A DNA stretch of 51,624 nucleotides from Shinella pollutisoli (GTDB taxonomy: Bacteria > Pseudomonadota > Alphaproteobacteria > Rhizobiales > Rhizobiaceae), in NCBI RefSeq assembly GCF_024609765.1, contig NZ_JANFDG010000035.1, forward strand, positions 1-51,624, given 5' to 3'. The position numbers and the translations under genes were made by a program. The notes beneath the pieces are model-generated. The model searched no databases, had not been told where the DNA came from, and was given only the letters and a program-made list of their open reading frames with translations. Shown piece after piece: positions 25,648-32,784 of this stretch. Position 1 is the stretch's first letter, and every line of letters begins with the position of its first letter.

Positions 25648-25874
25648 CCTTCTGCGAAGCCTACGCCCTCTACGGCCGTGACAGCATGGCAATTGCCAAA
25701 GCCTGCGGAATTACCGAGGCCAAGGCCTACAACCTCATGGCAGCGCGTGCTGATCGCGACCGCGGCGTCATGCCGTATGCGGAGCGAAAAGCGAGAGAGA
25801 AGAAAAGCAAGCGCGCCTGGTACCTGAAGAACAAGGCTCGCCTCGCTGAGATGCAGAGGGAGGGGCTGGCATGA
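25644..25874 (+). CDS. Small helix-turn-helix-like protein
   Basis: 76 residues. MTFCEAYALYGRDSMAIAKA followed by CGITEAKAYNLMAARAD has the look of a short HTH, then a basic helix (ERKAREKKSKRAWYLKNKAR). Overlaps methyltransferase and RusA genes by 4 bases each. Role unknown. Confidence 0.65.
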   Translation: MTFCEAYALYGRDSMAIAKACGITEAKAYNLMAARADRDRGVMPYAERKAREKKSKRAWYLKNKARLAEMQREGLA

Positions 25875-26269
25875 GCACCAAACCGTCTTGCATCCGCATC
25901 CCCATCACAGACATGCCGCCGTCGGCCAACGCCATGCGGTCGCATTTCTACGACGGCGAGAAGGTGCGCAGCGTCAAGAGCAAGCCCTATGCCGCCTGGA
26001 AGAAGGCTGCGGCGTGGGAGATTGCTGCTGCTCGCCCCGGCCGGATCTGTGGCCCGTATCGGCTCTACATCGCTGTCCAGCGCGACTGGCGCAGCAAGCG
26101 CGCCCGCGACATCGACAACATTATCAAGCCCGTATCCGATGCCCTGGTGGCCGCCGGCGTGCTCTCGGATGATCACTTGGCCGAAGAAGTGAATGCGAAG
26201 TGGGCTGACGATCTGGGAGGCCCTGCTGTCATCGCCTCGATCTATGTAGCCGGACTGGGGGTATCATGA
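25871..26269 (+). CDS. rusA: RusA-like Holliday junction resolvase
   Basis: 132 residues. RusA resolves four-way junctions arising during phage replication and recombination. The active-site block RDIDNIIKPVSDAL provides Asp80, Asp82, Lys86 and Asp90, with the same D-x-D and plus-four lysine spacing as RusA. N-terminal IPITDMPPSANAM fits the first strand. Part of the continuous early-right operon with 4-base overlaps. Confidence 0.9.
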   Translation: MSTKPSCIRIPITDMPPSANAMRSHFYDGEKVRSVKSKPYAAWKKAAAWEIAAARPGRICGPYRLYIAVQRDWRSKRARDIDNIIKPVSDALVAAGVLSDDHLAEEVNAKWADDLGGPAVIASIYVAGLGVS

Positions 26270-26988
26270 CAAACCCATGCCTCGAAGCTGTTACCAACGA
26301 GCTCGACAACGCATCCGTGCCGTATCGTATAGAGCACGGCGGAAAGCATATCCGCGTCCTTTATGGAGAGGATTATCAGCACCTTCATGTTGTTGCCGCC
26401 ACGCCTAGCGACTGGCGCGCGCCGCTCAACGATCGGGCGCAGATTCGCCGCGATATGGCGAAGCATGGTTTCGTCGCCGCAAACGATGACTCCGGTGCGC
26501 CGGAAGGCGCGCTGATCTCGTTGACGGACGGAAAGCCATGCTGCTTCAGTTATGATCTGGCTGACCGGTTCAGAAAAGCGCATAAAAACGTGCTTCGCGA
26601 CATCGACAAAATCAGATCGGAATGCGGGGCGGAATTTGATCGGCTCAATTTTGAGCCGATTGACTATCTCGATGCGAAAGGTCGAAAGCAGCGGGCATAC
26701 CGCCTCACGCGTGATGGATTTTCTCTCGTCGTAATGGGCTTCACCGGGTCTGAGGCGACGACGTGGAAAATCAAATACATCGACGCTTTCAACGCGATGG
26801 AGGATGAGCTTCGGCGTTTATCCGTCGTTGACCACAGCGATGAAATCAAGGCGATCCGTGAGGAAGTCGACGCCGCTGTAACGCTGATGCTCGAAGCATC
26901 AGCGCCGGCTGTTCGTCACAAGAAGCCTCCGTTCATTCGTCCATCGATCATCCGCCGACAGAAGCAGATGATGAGGGCGAGGTCATGA
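26266..26988 (+). CDS. Rha-family phage regulatory protein with extra N-terminal domain
   Basis: 240 residues. About 85-190 is the Rha domain: RKAHKNVLRDIDKI, FEPIDYLDAKGRKQRAYRLT, RDGFSLVVMGFTGSEATTWK and YIDAFNAMEDEL. Rha proteins block growth in hosts lacking IHF and act as early regulators. Residues 1-70 form a separate small alpha/beta domain (EHGGKHIRVLYGEDYQHLHV, then RAQIRRDMAKHGF), reminiscent of HicA-like RNA-binding modules. The C-terminus is a basic helix. The coupling is unusual. Confidence 0.82.
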   Translation: MTNPCLEAVTNELDNASVPYRIEHGGKHIRVLYGEDYQHLHVVAATPSDWRAPLNDRAQIRRDMAKHGFVAANDDSGAPEGALISLTDGKPCCFSYDLADRFRKAHKNVLRDIDKIRSECGAEFDRLNFEPIDYLDAKGRKQRAYRLTRDGFSLVVMGFTGSEATTWKIKYIDAFNAMEDELRRLSVVDHSDEIKAIREEVDAAVTLMLEASAPAVRHKKPPFIRPSIIRRQKQMMRARS

Positions 26989-27827
26989 GTAACCGGGCCT
27001 GGATGCCGCTCCACATTGCCGATTATCTCGCTGACACCGGACATCTGACGGCAGCCGAGCATGGCGCCTATCTGCTTATGATTATGCATTATTGGCAGAA
27101 CGGTAATTTGCCTGAGAACGAGCGCCTTATAGCCCGTATTGCCAAACTGAGCGCCGAGCAGTGGGAGGAGAGCAGGGACATTCTTGCCATGCTCTTCGGC
27201 CCCGGTTGGTCGCATAAGCGCATCGACGCTGAATTGTCGAAAGCAGACGAGATCATTGAAAAGCGCCGCGCCGCCGCATCCGTGAGGCATGGGAAGGGCA
27301 AGACCGAAGCAAATGCAGAGCATGTGCAGAGCATGTGCAGTGATACGCGCGTGCCACCTTTAACCGATAACCTATCTACATCCTCACTTCGTTCGGATGT
27401 TTGCCCGGAGACGGAAAAATCCGCTCCTGCCCCGCAGTCACCTTCGGTGATCGATCTCCCTGCCACTCAAGGCATGGTCGTCAGCATCACGGAAGCCGAC
27501 GTTGCCGAGTGGCGAGATGCTTTCCCCGCCGTCGACGTTCCGCAGCAGCTTCGGGCCATGCGGCAATGGCTCCTCGCCAACGAGCGGAACCGCAAGACCG
27601 TTCGCGGCATGCGGAAATTCGTCGTGTCATGGCTTGCCCGAGATCAGGACCGGGGCGGCGCTCGCCAGCACAACGGACACCATTCCCAAGCCCCTCCGCT
27701 GACCCTGCACCAGCAGCGGCACCAGGCCGCCCTCGATGCCTGCGACCGAATCCTCGGAGAGAAACGCGATGACGAACTTACCGGCAACACTCTCGACCTT
27801 GAACGCGGAGATTACCGCGCTCACTGA
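26985..27827 (+). CDS. DUF1376 (YdaU-like) phage replication protein
   Basis: 280 residues. The first 95 residues match DUF1376: RAWMPLHIADYLADTGHLTA, EHGAYLLMIMHYWQNGNLPE and SHKRIDAELSKADEI. Proteins with this winged-helix-like domain occupy the replication-initiation position in lambdoid phages. The second half has a helical segment (VPQQLRAMRQWLLANERNRK) typical of replication organisers that bind a helicase. No origin repeats are evident to me. Confidence 0.82.
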   Translation: MSNRAWMPLHIADYLADTGHLTAAEHGAYLLMIMHYWQNGNLPENERLIARIAKLSAEQWEESRDILAMLFGPGWSHKRIDAELSKADEIIEKRRAAASVRHGKGKTEANAEHVQSMCSDTRVPPLTDNLSTSSLRSDVCPETEKSAPAPQSPSVIDLPATQGMVVSITEADVAEWRDAFPAVDVPQQLRAMRQWLLANERNRKTVRGMRKFVVSWLARDQDRGGARQHNGHHSQAPPLTLHQQRHQAALDACDRILGEKRDDELTGNTLDLERGDYRAH

Positions 27828-28404
27828 CCGGTTGGCTCCAGCACAGGAAACGCATGTGACGGAAGCCATCCGCTCGTTGCTCTCCGCAGGGCTCTCGCTG
27901 CCGGGCAACATGGACGCTTCCAAGTCCCCGGAGATTTACGCCTATGCCTTGTCCAAGGTTTCGGCCACGGGTGTCCGCAAGGCCGTCGCCAAGCTTGTGC
28001 GCGGCGAATACGACCTCCGCAACAAGGCGTTCATCCCGACGCCGCCGGAATTTGCCGATCTCGCCCGGCACGAGACGCGGGAAATCGTGGATGATCTTTC
28101 GAGGCTCAAGGCTCGTCGGGAGGCTCTGACCGCTGAGAAGGCCCCGGACCACGACGAGGCGACGAAGGCCCGTATCCGCCAGCTCCTCAAGAATTTCCGC
28201 TCCTCCCGCGAGGCGGAGAAGGTGCAGAACCGCGAGCTTGCCGAGCCCATGGACGATGACCGGGCGGAATATTGGCGATCCATCATGGCATTGAAGGACG
28301 CGGACAACGTGACGGAAGAGCAGATGCAATTCCGCCGCCGGATTGAAAAGCGCGTGTCAGATACCGAGGCGACAGCGGAATTGAACGATAGGAGCGCGGC
28401 ATGA
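27769..28404 (+). CDS. Possible helicase-loader-type replication protein
   Basis: 211 residues, mostly helical, overlapping the DUF1376 gene by about 60 bases. The segment SPEIYAYALSKVSATGVRKA and YDLRNKAFIPTPPEFADLAR resembles phage proteins found right after replication initiators, but no ATPase motif is present. The start MTNLPATLSTLN has a GGAGAGAAAC leader; the longer upstream start is less likely. Function inferred from position only. Confidence 0.62.
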   Translation: MTNLPATLSTLNAEITALTDRLAPAQETHVTEAIRSLLSAGLSLPGNMDASKSPEIYAYALSKVSATGVRKAVAKLVRGEYDLRNKAFIPTPPEFADLARHETREIVDDLSRLKARREALTAEKAPDHDEATKARIRQLLKNFRSSREAEKVQNRELAEPMDDDRAEYWRSIMALKDADNVTEEQMQFRRRIEKRVSDTEATAELNDRSAA

Positions 28405-28922
28405 ACATCCACATTCCCGAGAAAAAGACTTCCAGGCGTACGAAGGTATGGACCGAGGAGCACATCGCCATCGCCGAACAGATGTGGGCAGAGGGATACA
28501 GCGGCGCCAGCATCGGAGAGAGGTTTGGCGTCTCCCGAGGAAGCGTCACGGCGATGGCCTGCATGTATCGTGATCGGTTTCCTTCGCGGGTCGGATCTGG
28601 CGCGGAGGACCGAGACGAGGAGCGGGTGGAATGGCTGAAGAAAGCCTCCGCTCTCTGGATGGAAGGCAAGACGGCTCATGCCATCGCGGTTGCGACCGGC
28701 ATCAGCAGCGGGGCTGCGTATCATCGGATCAAGAAGCAGCATCCAGAACTGTTTCCGGCGCAGCGGTGCGCAGCACTCGTAGTCGAGAAGCAGGCCGAGT
28801 CTCCCGAGCCGAGATCATACATCGGCAACGGAAGATGGGTTGATCGGGTGCCCTACACGACACTGGCAGGATCGGTCGTCACTCTGCCGAGGGTTTCGAT
28901 GATCAATGGCACGGAGGCATAA
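28401..28922 (+). CDS. GcrA-like DNA-binding regulator
   Basis: 173 residues. The first block VWTEEHIAIAEQMWAEGYSG with ASIGERFGVSRGSVTAMACM resembles the N-terminal HTH of GcrA, the alphaproteobacterial cell-cycle regulator that works with sigma-70 at CcrM-methylated promoters. A second HTH-like repeat follows (WMEGKTAHAIAVATGISSGA). The C-terminal RNA polymerase-contacting domain of GcrA is not evident. It may retune host or phage promoters. The phage also encodes a DNA methyltransferase. Confidence 0.7.
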   Translation: MNIHIPEKKTSRRTKVWTEEHIAIAEQMWAEGYSGASIGERFGVSRGSVTAMACMYRDRFPSRVGSGAEDRDEERVEWLKKASALWMEGKTAHAIAVATGISSGAAYHRIKKQHPELFPAQRCAALVVEKQAESPEPRSYIGNGRWVDRVPYTTLAGSVVTLPRVSMINGTEA

Positions 28923-28924
28923 CC

Positions 28925-29287
28925 ATGGCAGAGATGAGCAAGGTAGAGCAGGTGGCGAGGGCAATAGAACCACGCGCTTTTTCTCAGTTTGAAAGCCTGC
29001 GGGACTACTGCCTGAAAAACGGTGATGACGAGGCAGAATCGCACCGCACCGCTGAGTGGGCGCATGGTCATGAAATCAGGCAGGCATTGGAAAAGGCCCG
29101 CGCGGCCATAGAGGCGATGCGGGAGCCGACAGAGGCGATGATGAGCGCTGCGATAGAGAAGATTGGCTACGAGGTCGATTGGGTCGGCGGGCTCATGGGC
29201 AGTTCCTACAGTGCAGGTGTGCAAGTCCTGGCTGATGGATACCGAGCATCGATCGGCGCCGCCCTTAACGAAGAGGTGGCGGGATGA
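28925..29287 (+). CDS. Hypothetical phage protein
   Basis: 120 residues. VEQVARAIEPRAF near the start and a helix (EIRQALEKARAAIEAMREPT) followed by MMSAAIEKIGYEVDW are typical of an accessory protein common in proteobacterial phages. Function unknown. Confidence 0.68.
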   Translation: MAEMSKVEQVARAIEPRAFSQFESLRDYCLKNGDDEAESHRTAEWAHGHEIRQALEKARAAIEAMREPTEAMMSAAIEKIGYEVDWVGGLMGSSYSAGVQVLADGYRASIGAALNEEVAG

Positions 29288-29577
29288 GCAAGCCGCTCCA
29301 CTATCTACGAGATTACGCGCGTGGGCTCTACCCGTTCTTGGCGTGCCTTGTTGGAGGGTTCTTCTTCACGGCGTTGGCCTTTGAAACATCTCTGGCTGTT
29401 CGGCTCATCTGCATTGCTTTCGGTTGTTGCTGTTACGCATGGGCAATCGACATGGCCGAGGCGCGGTCGAAAGCTCAAGGATCGTTCGACACGGCGGATC
29501 GCCTCATCACCGCGCTAACGAACGGGATGGACACGCAGATCACCGTCACCATCACGGAAAAGCGGCAAGCAGACTGA
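29284..29577 (+). CDS. Small membrane protein with two hydrophobic helices
   Basis: 97 residues. Hydrophobic segments PFLACLVGGFFFTALAF and AVRLICIAFGCCCYAWAI form a hairpin, followed by a charged tail. Overlaps the previous gene by 4 bases. It sits far from the expected lysis cassette, so it is not called a holin. Confidence 0.65.
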   Translation: MSKPLHYLRDYARGLYPFLACLVGGFFFTALAFETSLAVRLICIAFGCCCYAWAIDMAEARSKAQGSFDTADRLITALTNGMDTQITVTITEKRQAD

Positions 29578-29606
29578 AATCGAACGGCGGAACACGAGGA
29601 ACAGGA

Positions 29607-30212
29607 ATGGCAAGAGCGAAAGCAGGAAGAAAACGTGATCACTCGGCGATGCGGACGCCGAGCGGTCAGAAGTCCAGATCGAAGGAAAGCCTTGGCCTAG
29701 AAGCCCGTCTCACATTAGAGGCTGCAACGTGGAAGCGTCGTCGGGATAACCCGGAACTGACCATCTCCGAAGCCAGACTTCCGGAATATGGGTCGGTGAT
29801 CGAGCGCTGGCATCAGGAATGGCTACGGATGATGAAGAAGAATCCTGACAAGGCGCACGACAACATGTTCTCGCAGATGCATAAAGATGCGGCGGAGCGC
29901 TTTCAGGAACTTCATCGCCGCTGGCTTGCTGTTATTGGAGCAAGAGGGCAGCGCTCCGCAACAGATTTCGGCGGTGTAGGTGGCTACGACGGAAGTGACC
30001 CTTTCGAACAAAGCCGAGCGGAACGTGATGCCAACATCGAAGCGGACTTCAAGGCTGCCAGGACCGCAATTTTGGAATCTGGCCCATTCGGCATGATGGC
30101 GGTTGAGGCCATTGTCATCGAAAACCAGCCGGTAGAGAGTTTGCGCGGTGATCTCCGCCTCGCCCTCAACAGATTGGCTGTTTTGTGGAAAATGATGGCA
30201 GATGCGGCTTGA
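29607..30212 (+). CDS. Hypothetical protein, last gene of the early-right operon
   Basis: 201 residues: basic N-terminus (MARAKAGRKRDHSAMRTPSG), helical middle (ERWHQEWLRMMKKNPDKAHD) and a C-terminus with VESLRGDLRLALNRLAVLWK. GAGGAACAGGA precedes the start; a longer frame upstream is rejected because it overlaps the membrane gene and is not protein-like. Possible late regulator given its place before the terminator, but no motif supports that. Confidence 0.65.
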   Translation: MARAKAGRKRDHSAMRTPSGQKSRSKESLGLEARLTLEAATWKRRRDNPELTISEARLPEYGSVIERWHQEWLRMMKKNPDKAHDNMFSQMHKDAAERFQELHRRWLAVIGARGQRSATDFGGVGGYDGSDPFEQSRAERDANIEADFKAARTAILESGPFGMMAVEAIVIENQPVESLRGDLRLALNRLAVLWKMMADAA

Positions 30213-30286
30213 CAAAGCCTTCGGCTTTGCGCATGAAATGGGAAAAGGCGATTTGCGGCTGGAAACTGCTTCGGCCGCTTTTTTTT
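30213..30286 (+). terminator. Double hairpin terminator of the early-right operon
   Basis: A CAAAGCC/GGCTTTG hairpin with TTC loop begins directly after the stop codon, and a second stem GCGGC/GCCGC (30255-30278) is followed by eight T residues. This is the strongest intrinsic terminator in the phage. An antiterminated or new transcript must serve the late genes beyond it. Confidence 0.88.
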
Positions 30287-30480
30287 GATTCCGCCCCGTA
30301 TCCAGAGCCGAAAGGCCGGGAAGCTTAGTGTCACAAGCGTTATGAGGCATCGAGCCGACGGTGCGCAAAGGACATATCGGCACGAATACCAGGGGAAGCC
30401 GCTGCGCCCCGCCCATCGAAGTGACGGGTACGCAACCGTCGCCAGCGGCCAAGCCGGGAGGGTAGCCCGGCAATCAGTTT
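30287..30480 (+). other. Non-coding spacer before the tRNA, with hairpins
   Basis: No gene seen. Two hairpins occur: GACGG/CCGTC around 30424-30441 and GCCGGG/CCCGGC with a 7-base loop at 30453-30471, just 5' of the tRNA. They may be processing or promoter-proximal structures of the tRNA transcript. No second tRNA can be folded here. Confidence 0.4.
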
Positions 30481-30555
30481 CGCGGGAAACAGCACTGGGA
30501 GCTGATCGGTCTCATAAACCGAAACAGGCTGGTTCAATTCCAGCTCCCGCAACCA
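30481..30555 (+). tRNA. tRNA-Met (CAT anticodon), initiator-like
   Basis: A complete cloverleaf of 75 bases with encoded CCA. Acceptor CGCGGGA pairs with TCCCGCA except for a first-pair C-A mismatch, the hallmark of bacterial initiator tRNA. D-stem is CAGC/GCTG with a GGG-containing loop, anticodon stem TCGGT/ACCGA with loop CTCATAA (CAT), variable loop of 5, T-stem GCTGG/CCAGC with TTCAATT loop. Oddities: A in place of T at position 8, and only two of the three anticodon-stem G-C pairs that mark initiators. It lies between the early terminator and the micro-protein genes. Confidence 0.85.
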
Positions 30556-30559
30556 GTTT

Positions 30560-30615
30560 GGGAAGGCGGATAGTCATTCGTGAAGGTCGGGGTTTGTGCC
30601 CGACCGTTCCTTCCC
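30560..30615 (+). other. Nested hairpin downstream of the tRNA
   Basis: An outer stem GGGAAGG/CCTTCCC encloses an inner 7-bp stem GGTCGGG/CCCGACC with loop GTTTGTG. No T-run follows, and the loop is not a T-loop, so it is neither a clear terminator nor a tRNA. It may be a processing signal or small structured RNA co-transcribed with the tRNA. Confidence 0.45.
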
Positions 30616-30711
30616 GAGCCGAGAGGGTGACATCTATCCCGCCCGCACTACGGTGCGGCTCGGCCCATATCTACTCATGGACCGGCCGCTTTCTCATTCC
30701 AGGAGGCAGCA

Positions 30712-30789
30712 ATGAGCGCAGAACGCTTCCGCGAATGGCTCCGCAAGCTCGTTGGGAAGATCGCCGGTCAGCAGCCGGTAGCGGCGTAG
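30712..30789 (+). CDS. 25-residue micro-protein
   Basis: A perfect AGGAGG stands 5 bases before ATG. The product MSAERFREWLRKLVGKIAGQ plus a short tail is a basic amphipathic helix, with hydrophobic residues F, W, L, L, V and I spaced every 3 to 4 positions. Such peptides can be antimicrobial-like, membrane-active, or protein-binding. The Shine-Dalgarno is the best in this part of the phage, which argues that it is translated. No known family. Confidence 0.55.
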   Translation: MSAERFREWLRKLVGKIAGQQPVAA

Positions 30790-30797
30790 AGGGCGAC

Positions 30798-31088
30798 ATG
30801 AGCAAGACCGTCATCCTCGACGACGCCGAGCGCGACCGCCGCCTCGTGAACCACATCAACGAGATCCTGCGCCATTGCAGGATCGGTCGGGTGGAGCCGA
30901 AGGCTCGGCCGGCGGTCTCGCCACGGATCGCGGACATCATGTTGCCGTACCCCGTCATGCCTGCGTGGCCCTTCGACAGCCCGAGCCCGCCGACGCCGAT
31001 GTTCATGGACAAGTGCGGCTGCAAGGTTGGTTCTGTCTGCATGAATGCCGCCTGCCCTCATGCGGTCCAGGTGACTTGCGCCGCCTAA
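30798..31088 (+). CDS. Cysteine-rich small protein
   Basis: 96 residues, MSKTVILDDAERDRRLVNHI then a proline-rich middle and a C-terminus with five or six cysteines (KCGCKVGSVCMNAACPHAVQ), suggesting a zinc ribbon or disulfide-bonded knot. Follows the micro-protein by 8 bases, preceded by GAGGGCGAC. The frame runs open far upstream across the tRNA, which is not coding. Function unknown. Confidence 0.6.
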   Translation: MSKTVILDDAERDRRLVNHINEILRHCRIGRVEPKARPAVSPRIADIMLPYPVMPAWPFDSPSPPTPMFMDKCGCKVGSVCMNAACPHAVQVTCAA

Positions 31089-31120
31089 ACCCTCCACCCC
31101 AGCAGAAAGGAACCAGCCCC

Positions 31121-31282
31121 ATGAGCGCAGGATGGCAGACGGCCGTCGTGAAGCAACTCGCCGACAGCTATGAGTTCCTTTTCAACGCCCGCCTTGGCTC
31201 TGGCGACGACGGCCACGTAGAACTTTGGGAGTGTTACGAGCAATACCAGTGCGCCATTCGTCGAGCGCGAAGTACCGCCTAA
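31121..31282 (+). CDS. Small hypothetical protein
   Basis: 53 residues, MSAGWQTAVVKQLADSYEFL and LWECYEQYQCAIRRAR. AGAAAGGA lies 10 bases upstream of the start. Compact and helical; no family recognised. Confidence 0.55.
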   Translation: MSAGWQTAVVKQLADSYEFLFNARLGSGDDGHVELWECYEQYQCAIRRARSTA

Positions 31283-31303
31283 CCCCCGCATCCCCAAAAC
31301 GAG

Positions 31304-31325
31304 AGCCGGGCTTAGGTCCGGCTTC
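31304..31325 (+). terminator. Hairpin after the small-protein cluster
   Basis: AGCCGG/CCGGCT with an 8-base loop, followed by TCTCAAAA. No strong T-run in the rightward sense; possible weak terminator 22 bases after a stop codon. Confidence 0.45.
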
Positions 31326-31406
31326 TCAAAACCAATTCCACGCCATCCAGAAGCAAGCGTAGGCCAAGACACCTATCACAATCAGCCACGCAATCCGCCG
31401 AGCCAT
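31326..31406 (-). CDS. 26-residue membrane micro-protein
   Basis: MARRIAWLIVIGVLAYACFW then MAWNWF: a basic start and one hydrophobic helix, the layout of a single-pass peptide. AGAGGAG lies about 9 bases upstream. It is opposite in orientation to the flanking small genes and lies about 100 bases beyond the 3' end of the minus-strand membrane gene. Function unknown; translation supported only by the ribosome binding site. Confidence 0.4.
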   Translation of the reverse strand: MARRIAWLIVIGVLAYACFWMAWNWF

Positions 31407-31513
31407 GACGCAACACTCCTCTGGTTCAAGCGGAAGCAGAATGACTGGTTAGGCCGCGAGAGTCGACCCGATGCTTCTCTCTGTATCCTCGGTGGAGGGT
31501 AGAGACAGAGATA

Positions 31514-32035
31514 TCACGACGCTGGTCGGCAGTGGATTAGGACTTCCGCGTAACCCCTGTTGGCCCCCTCATTGACACCCTTCATGAGGGTGAGCGAGCA
31601 ACGTTCCGCAGGTGCGGGCAGCGTCACAGGTTTTGCTAAAGGAAACTCAGTCTTTTCTCCTGCAAGGGTCCCGATGGCTGTGTCTTCCCTCACGAAGTAA
31701 AGCCCTAACGGCAACTTGTACGGTGTGATTTGATACGCGACGTCTGTTTTGAGTTTCAGAGTTTCATCCTGTTCGGGCAGGGCAACGAGTTCCAGCGCGG
31801 AGGTTATGGCCTCTGAGGCATTTCCGCCAGAAAGGTGTTCTTGTGCCTTTGTCAGATCAAAGCCAAGAGCTTTCATCTGTTCAACGACGCCGGCAGCGAT
31901 GCGCATCTCTGTTTCCCGGCTTGCATCGAGCGCGGCCTGAGCGCGCTCTGCCGGCATGACGAAAGTGTATATGCTGATCGCGCTAGAAACCGCTCCGAGC
32001 AACCCTACCGCTCCGCTTAACAACCACTTGCCCAT
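31514..32035 (-). CDS. Membrane-anchored periplasmic or cytoplasmic protein, likely moron
   Basis: 173 residues. MGKWLLSGAVGLLGAVSSAI is a signal-anchor helix, followed by a helical segment (ALDASRETEMRIAAGVVEQM) and a beta-rich C-terminal domain (AYQITPYKLPLGLYFVREDT). AGGGGGTAAGG precedes this ATG; an earlier in-frame ATG 9 codons upstream lacks such a site. Opposite orientation to the structural operon suggests independent expression in the lysogen. No family recognised. Confidence 0.65.
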   Translation of the reverse strand: MGKWLLSGAVGLLGAVSSAISIYTFVMPAERAQAALDASRETEMRIAAGVVEQMKALGFDLTKAQEHLSGGNASEAITSALELVALPEQDETLKLKTDVAYQITPYKLPLGLYFVREDTAIGTLAGEKTEFPLAKPVTLPAPAERCSLTLMKGVNEGANRGYAEVLIHCRPAS

Positions 32036-32098
32036 CCTTACCCCCTGTATGTGATCGGACACTGCCTAAGCGTTTGGTGCGGAGGTAAGGATTAGTCA

Positions 32099-32164
32099 AT
32101 GCCAGTTTTGAAAAATGCCCGGCATGAAAAGTTCGCGCAGGCCGTTGCCAAAGGCAAGTCATGA
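32099..32164 (+). pseudogene. Truncated start of a terminase small subunit
   Basis: After GGAGGTAAGG a 21-codon frame reads MPVLKNARHEKFAQAVAKGK then S and stop. This is the characteristic opening of many terminase small subunits (RHEKFAQ-ALAKGKS-EAY), cut off before the helix-turn-helix. Its TGA overlaps the ATG of the metallopeptidase. A complete, unrelated small subunit (DUF2280) follows further on, so this looks like the remnant of a replaced terminase, possibly kept as a translation leader. Confidence 0.55.
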
Positions 32165-32784
32165 TTGAACGCCCACAACCACCGGAGAGCGTGTTCGCAG
32201 TGGATGGATCGCCTTTCACCCCCGCGCTCGACATGCCGGAATGGGTGCAGGTTACGTTCCTGGATGAGGCCTCGCCGGTGGCCAACCCCGAGCATGGTCA
32301 TCTCGCAGAGGCTCGCATCGGCTACCTCTGGGCCGCCGTCGAAAACACCCGCAAGGGCAAGCGCGTCATAGGCCAATGTGAGACCGGAACGCCGCAGGGC
32401 GCGATGGGCAAGTGGGCAAAGGCCCGCGTTGAGCAGCAGATCAGGGAATGGTTCGGCTCAGTGCCGGATTTCATCATCACGCTCGATGCCAACTATTGCG
32501 CCGCCTGCGGTGATGCGGAGTTCATGGCTCTGGTGGAGCACGAGCTTTACCACGCCGCCCAGGACGTCGACAGTTTCGGCGCCCCGAAGTTCAACAGTCA
32601 GACCGGCCGCCCGGTCTTCACCATTCGTGGACATGACGTAGAGCAGTTCATCGGCGTGGTTCGGCGCTACGGGGCAGATGCCGCCGGAGTGCGCGAGCTC
32701 GTAGATGCTGCCAGCAGGCCGCCTGAGGTTGCCCGAGCCCACATCGAGCATGCATGCGGCACATGCAATCTGCGTGTGGCTTAA
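32161..32784 (+). CDS. Putative phage zinc metallopeptidase
   Basis: 207 residues. HELYH (127-131, in LVEHELYHAAQD) is a gluzincin-type HExxH zinc site, preceded by PDFIITLDANYCAACGDAEF, the pattern of the putative phage metallopeptidase family found next to terminase genes. The downstream ligand is uncertain; GHDVEQFIGVVRRYG contains a candidate histidine. Substrate unknown, possibly head maturation or host protein cleavage. Coupled by overlap to the truncated terminase start. Confidence 0.8.
   Translation: MIERPQPPESVFAVDGSPFTPALDMPEWVQVTFLDEASPVANPEHGHLAEARIGYLWAAVENTRKGKRVIGQCETGTPQGAMGKWAKARVEQQIREWFGSVPDFIITLDANYCAACGDAEFMALVEHELYHAAQDVDSFGAPKFNSQTGRPVFTIRGHDVEQFIGVVRRYGADAAGVRELVDAASRPPEVARAHIEHACGTCNLRVA

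Noticed and set aside
29284-29577. Two-helix membrane protein as holin
   Set aside because: It lies in the early operon, far from late lysis genes, and no endolysin or spanin is next to it.
30560-30615. Second tRNA after tRNA-Met
   Set aside because: Outer and inner stems imitate an acceptor and a T-arm but there is no anticodon arm, no T-loop and the length is only 56 bases.
30285-30797. Long upstream extension of the cysteine-rich gene through the tRNA
   Set aside because: It would translate the tRNA and several hairpins; the internal start fits better.
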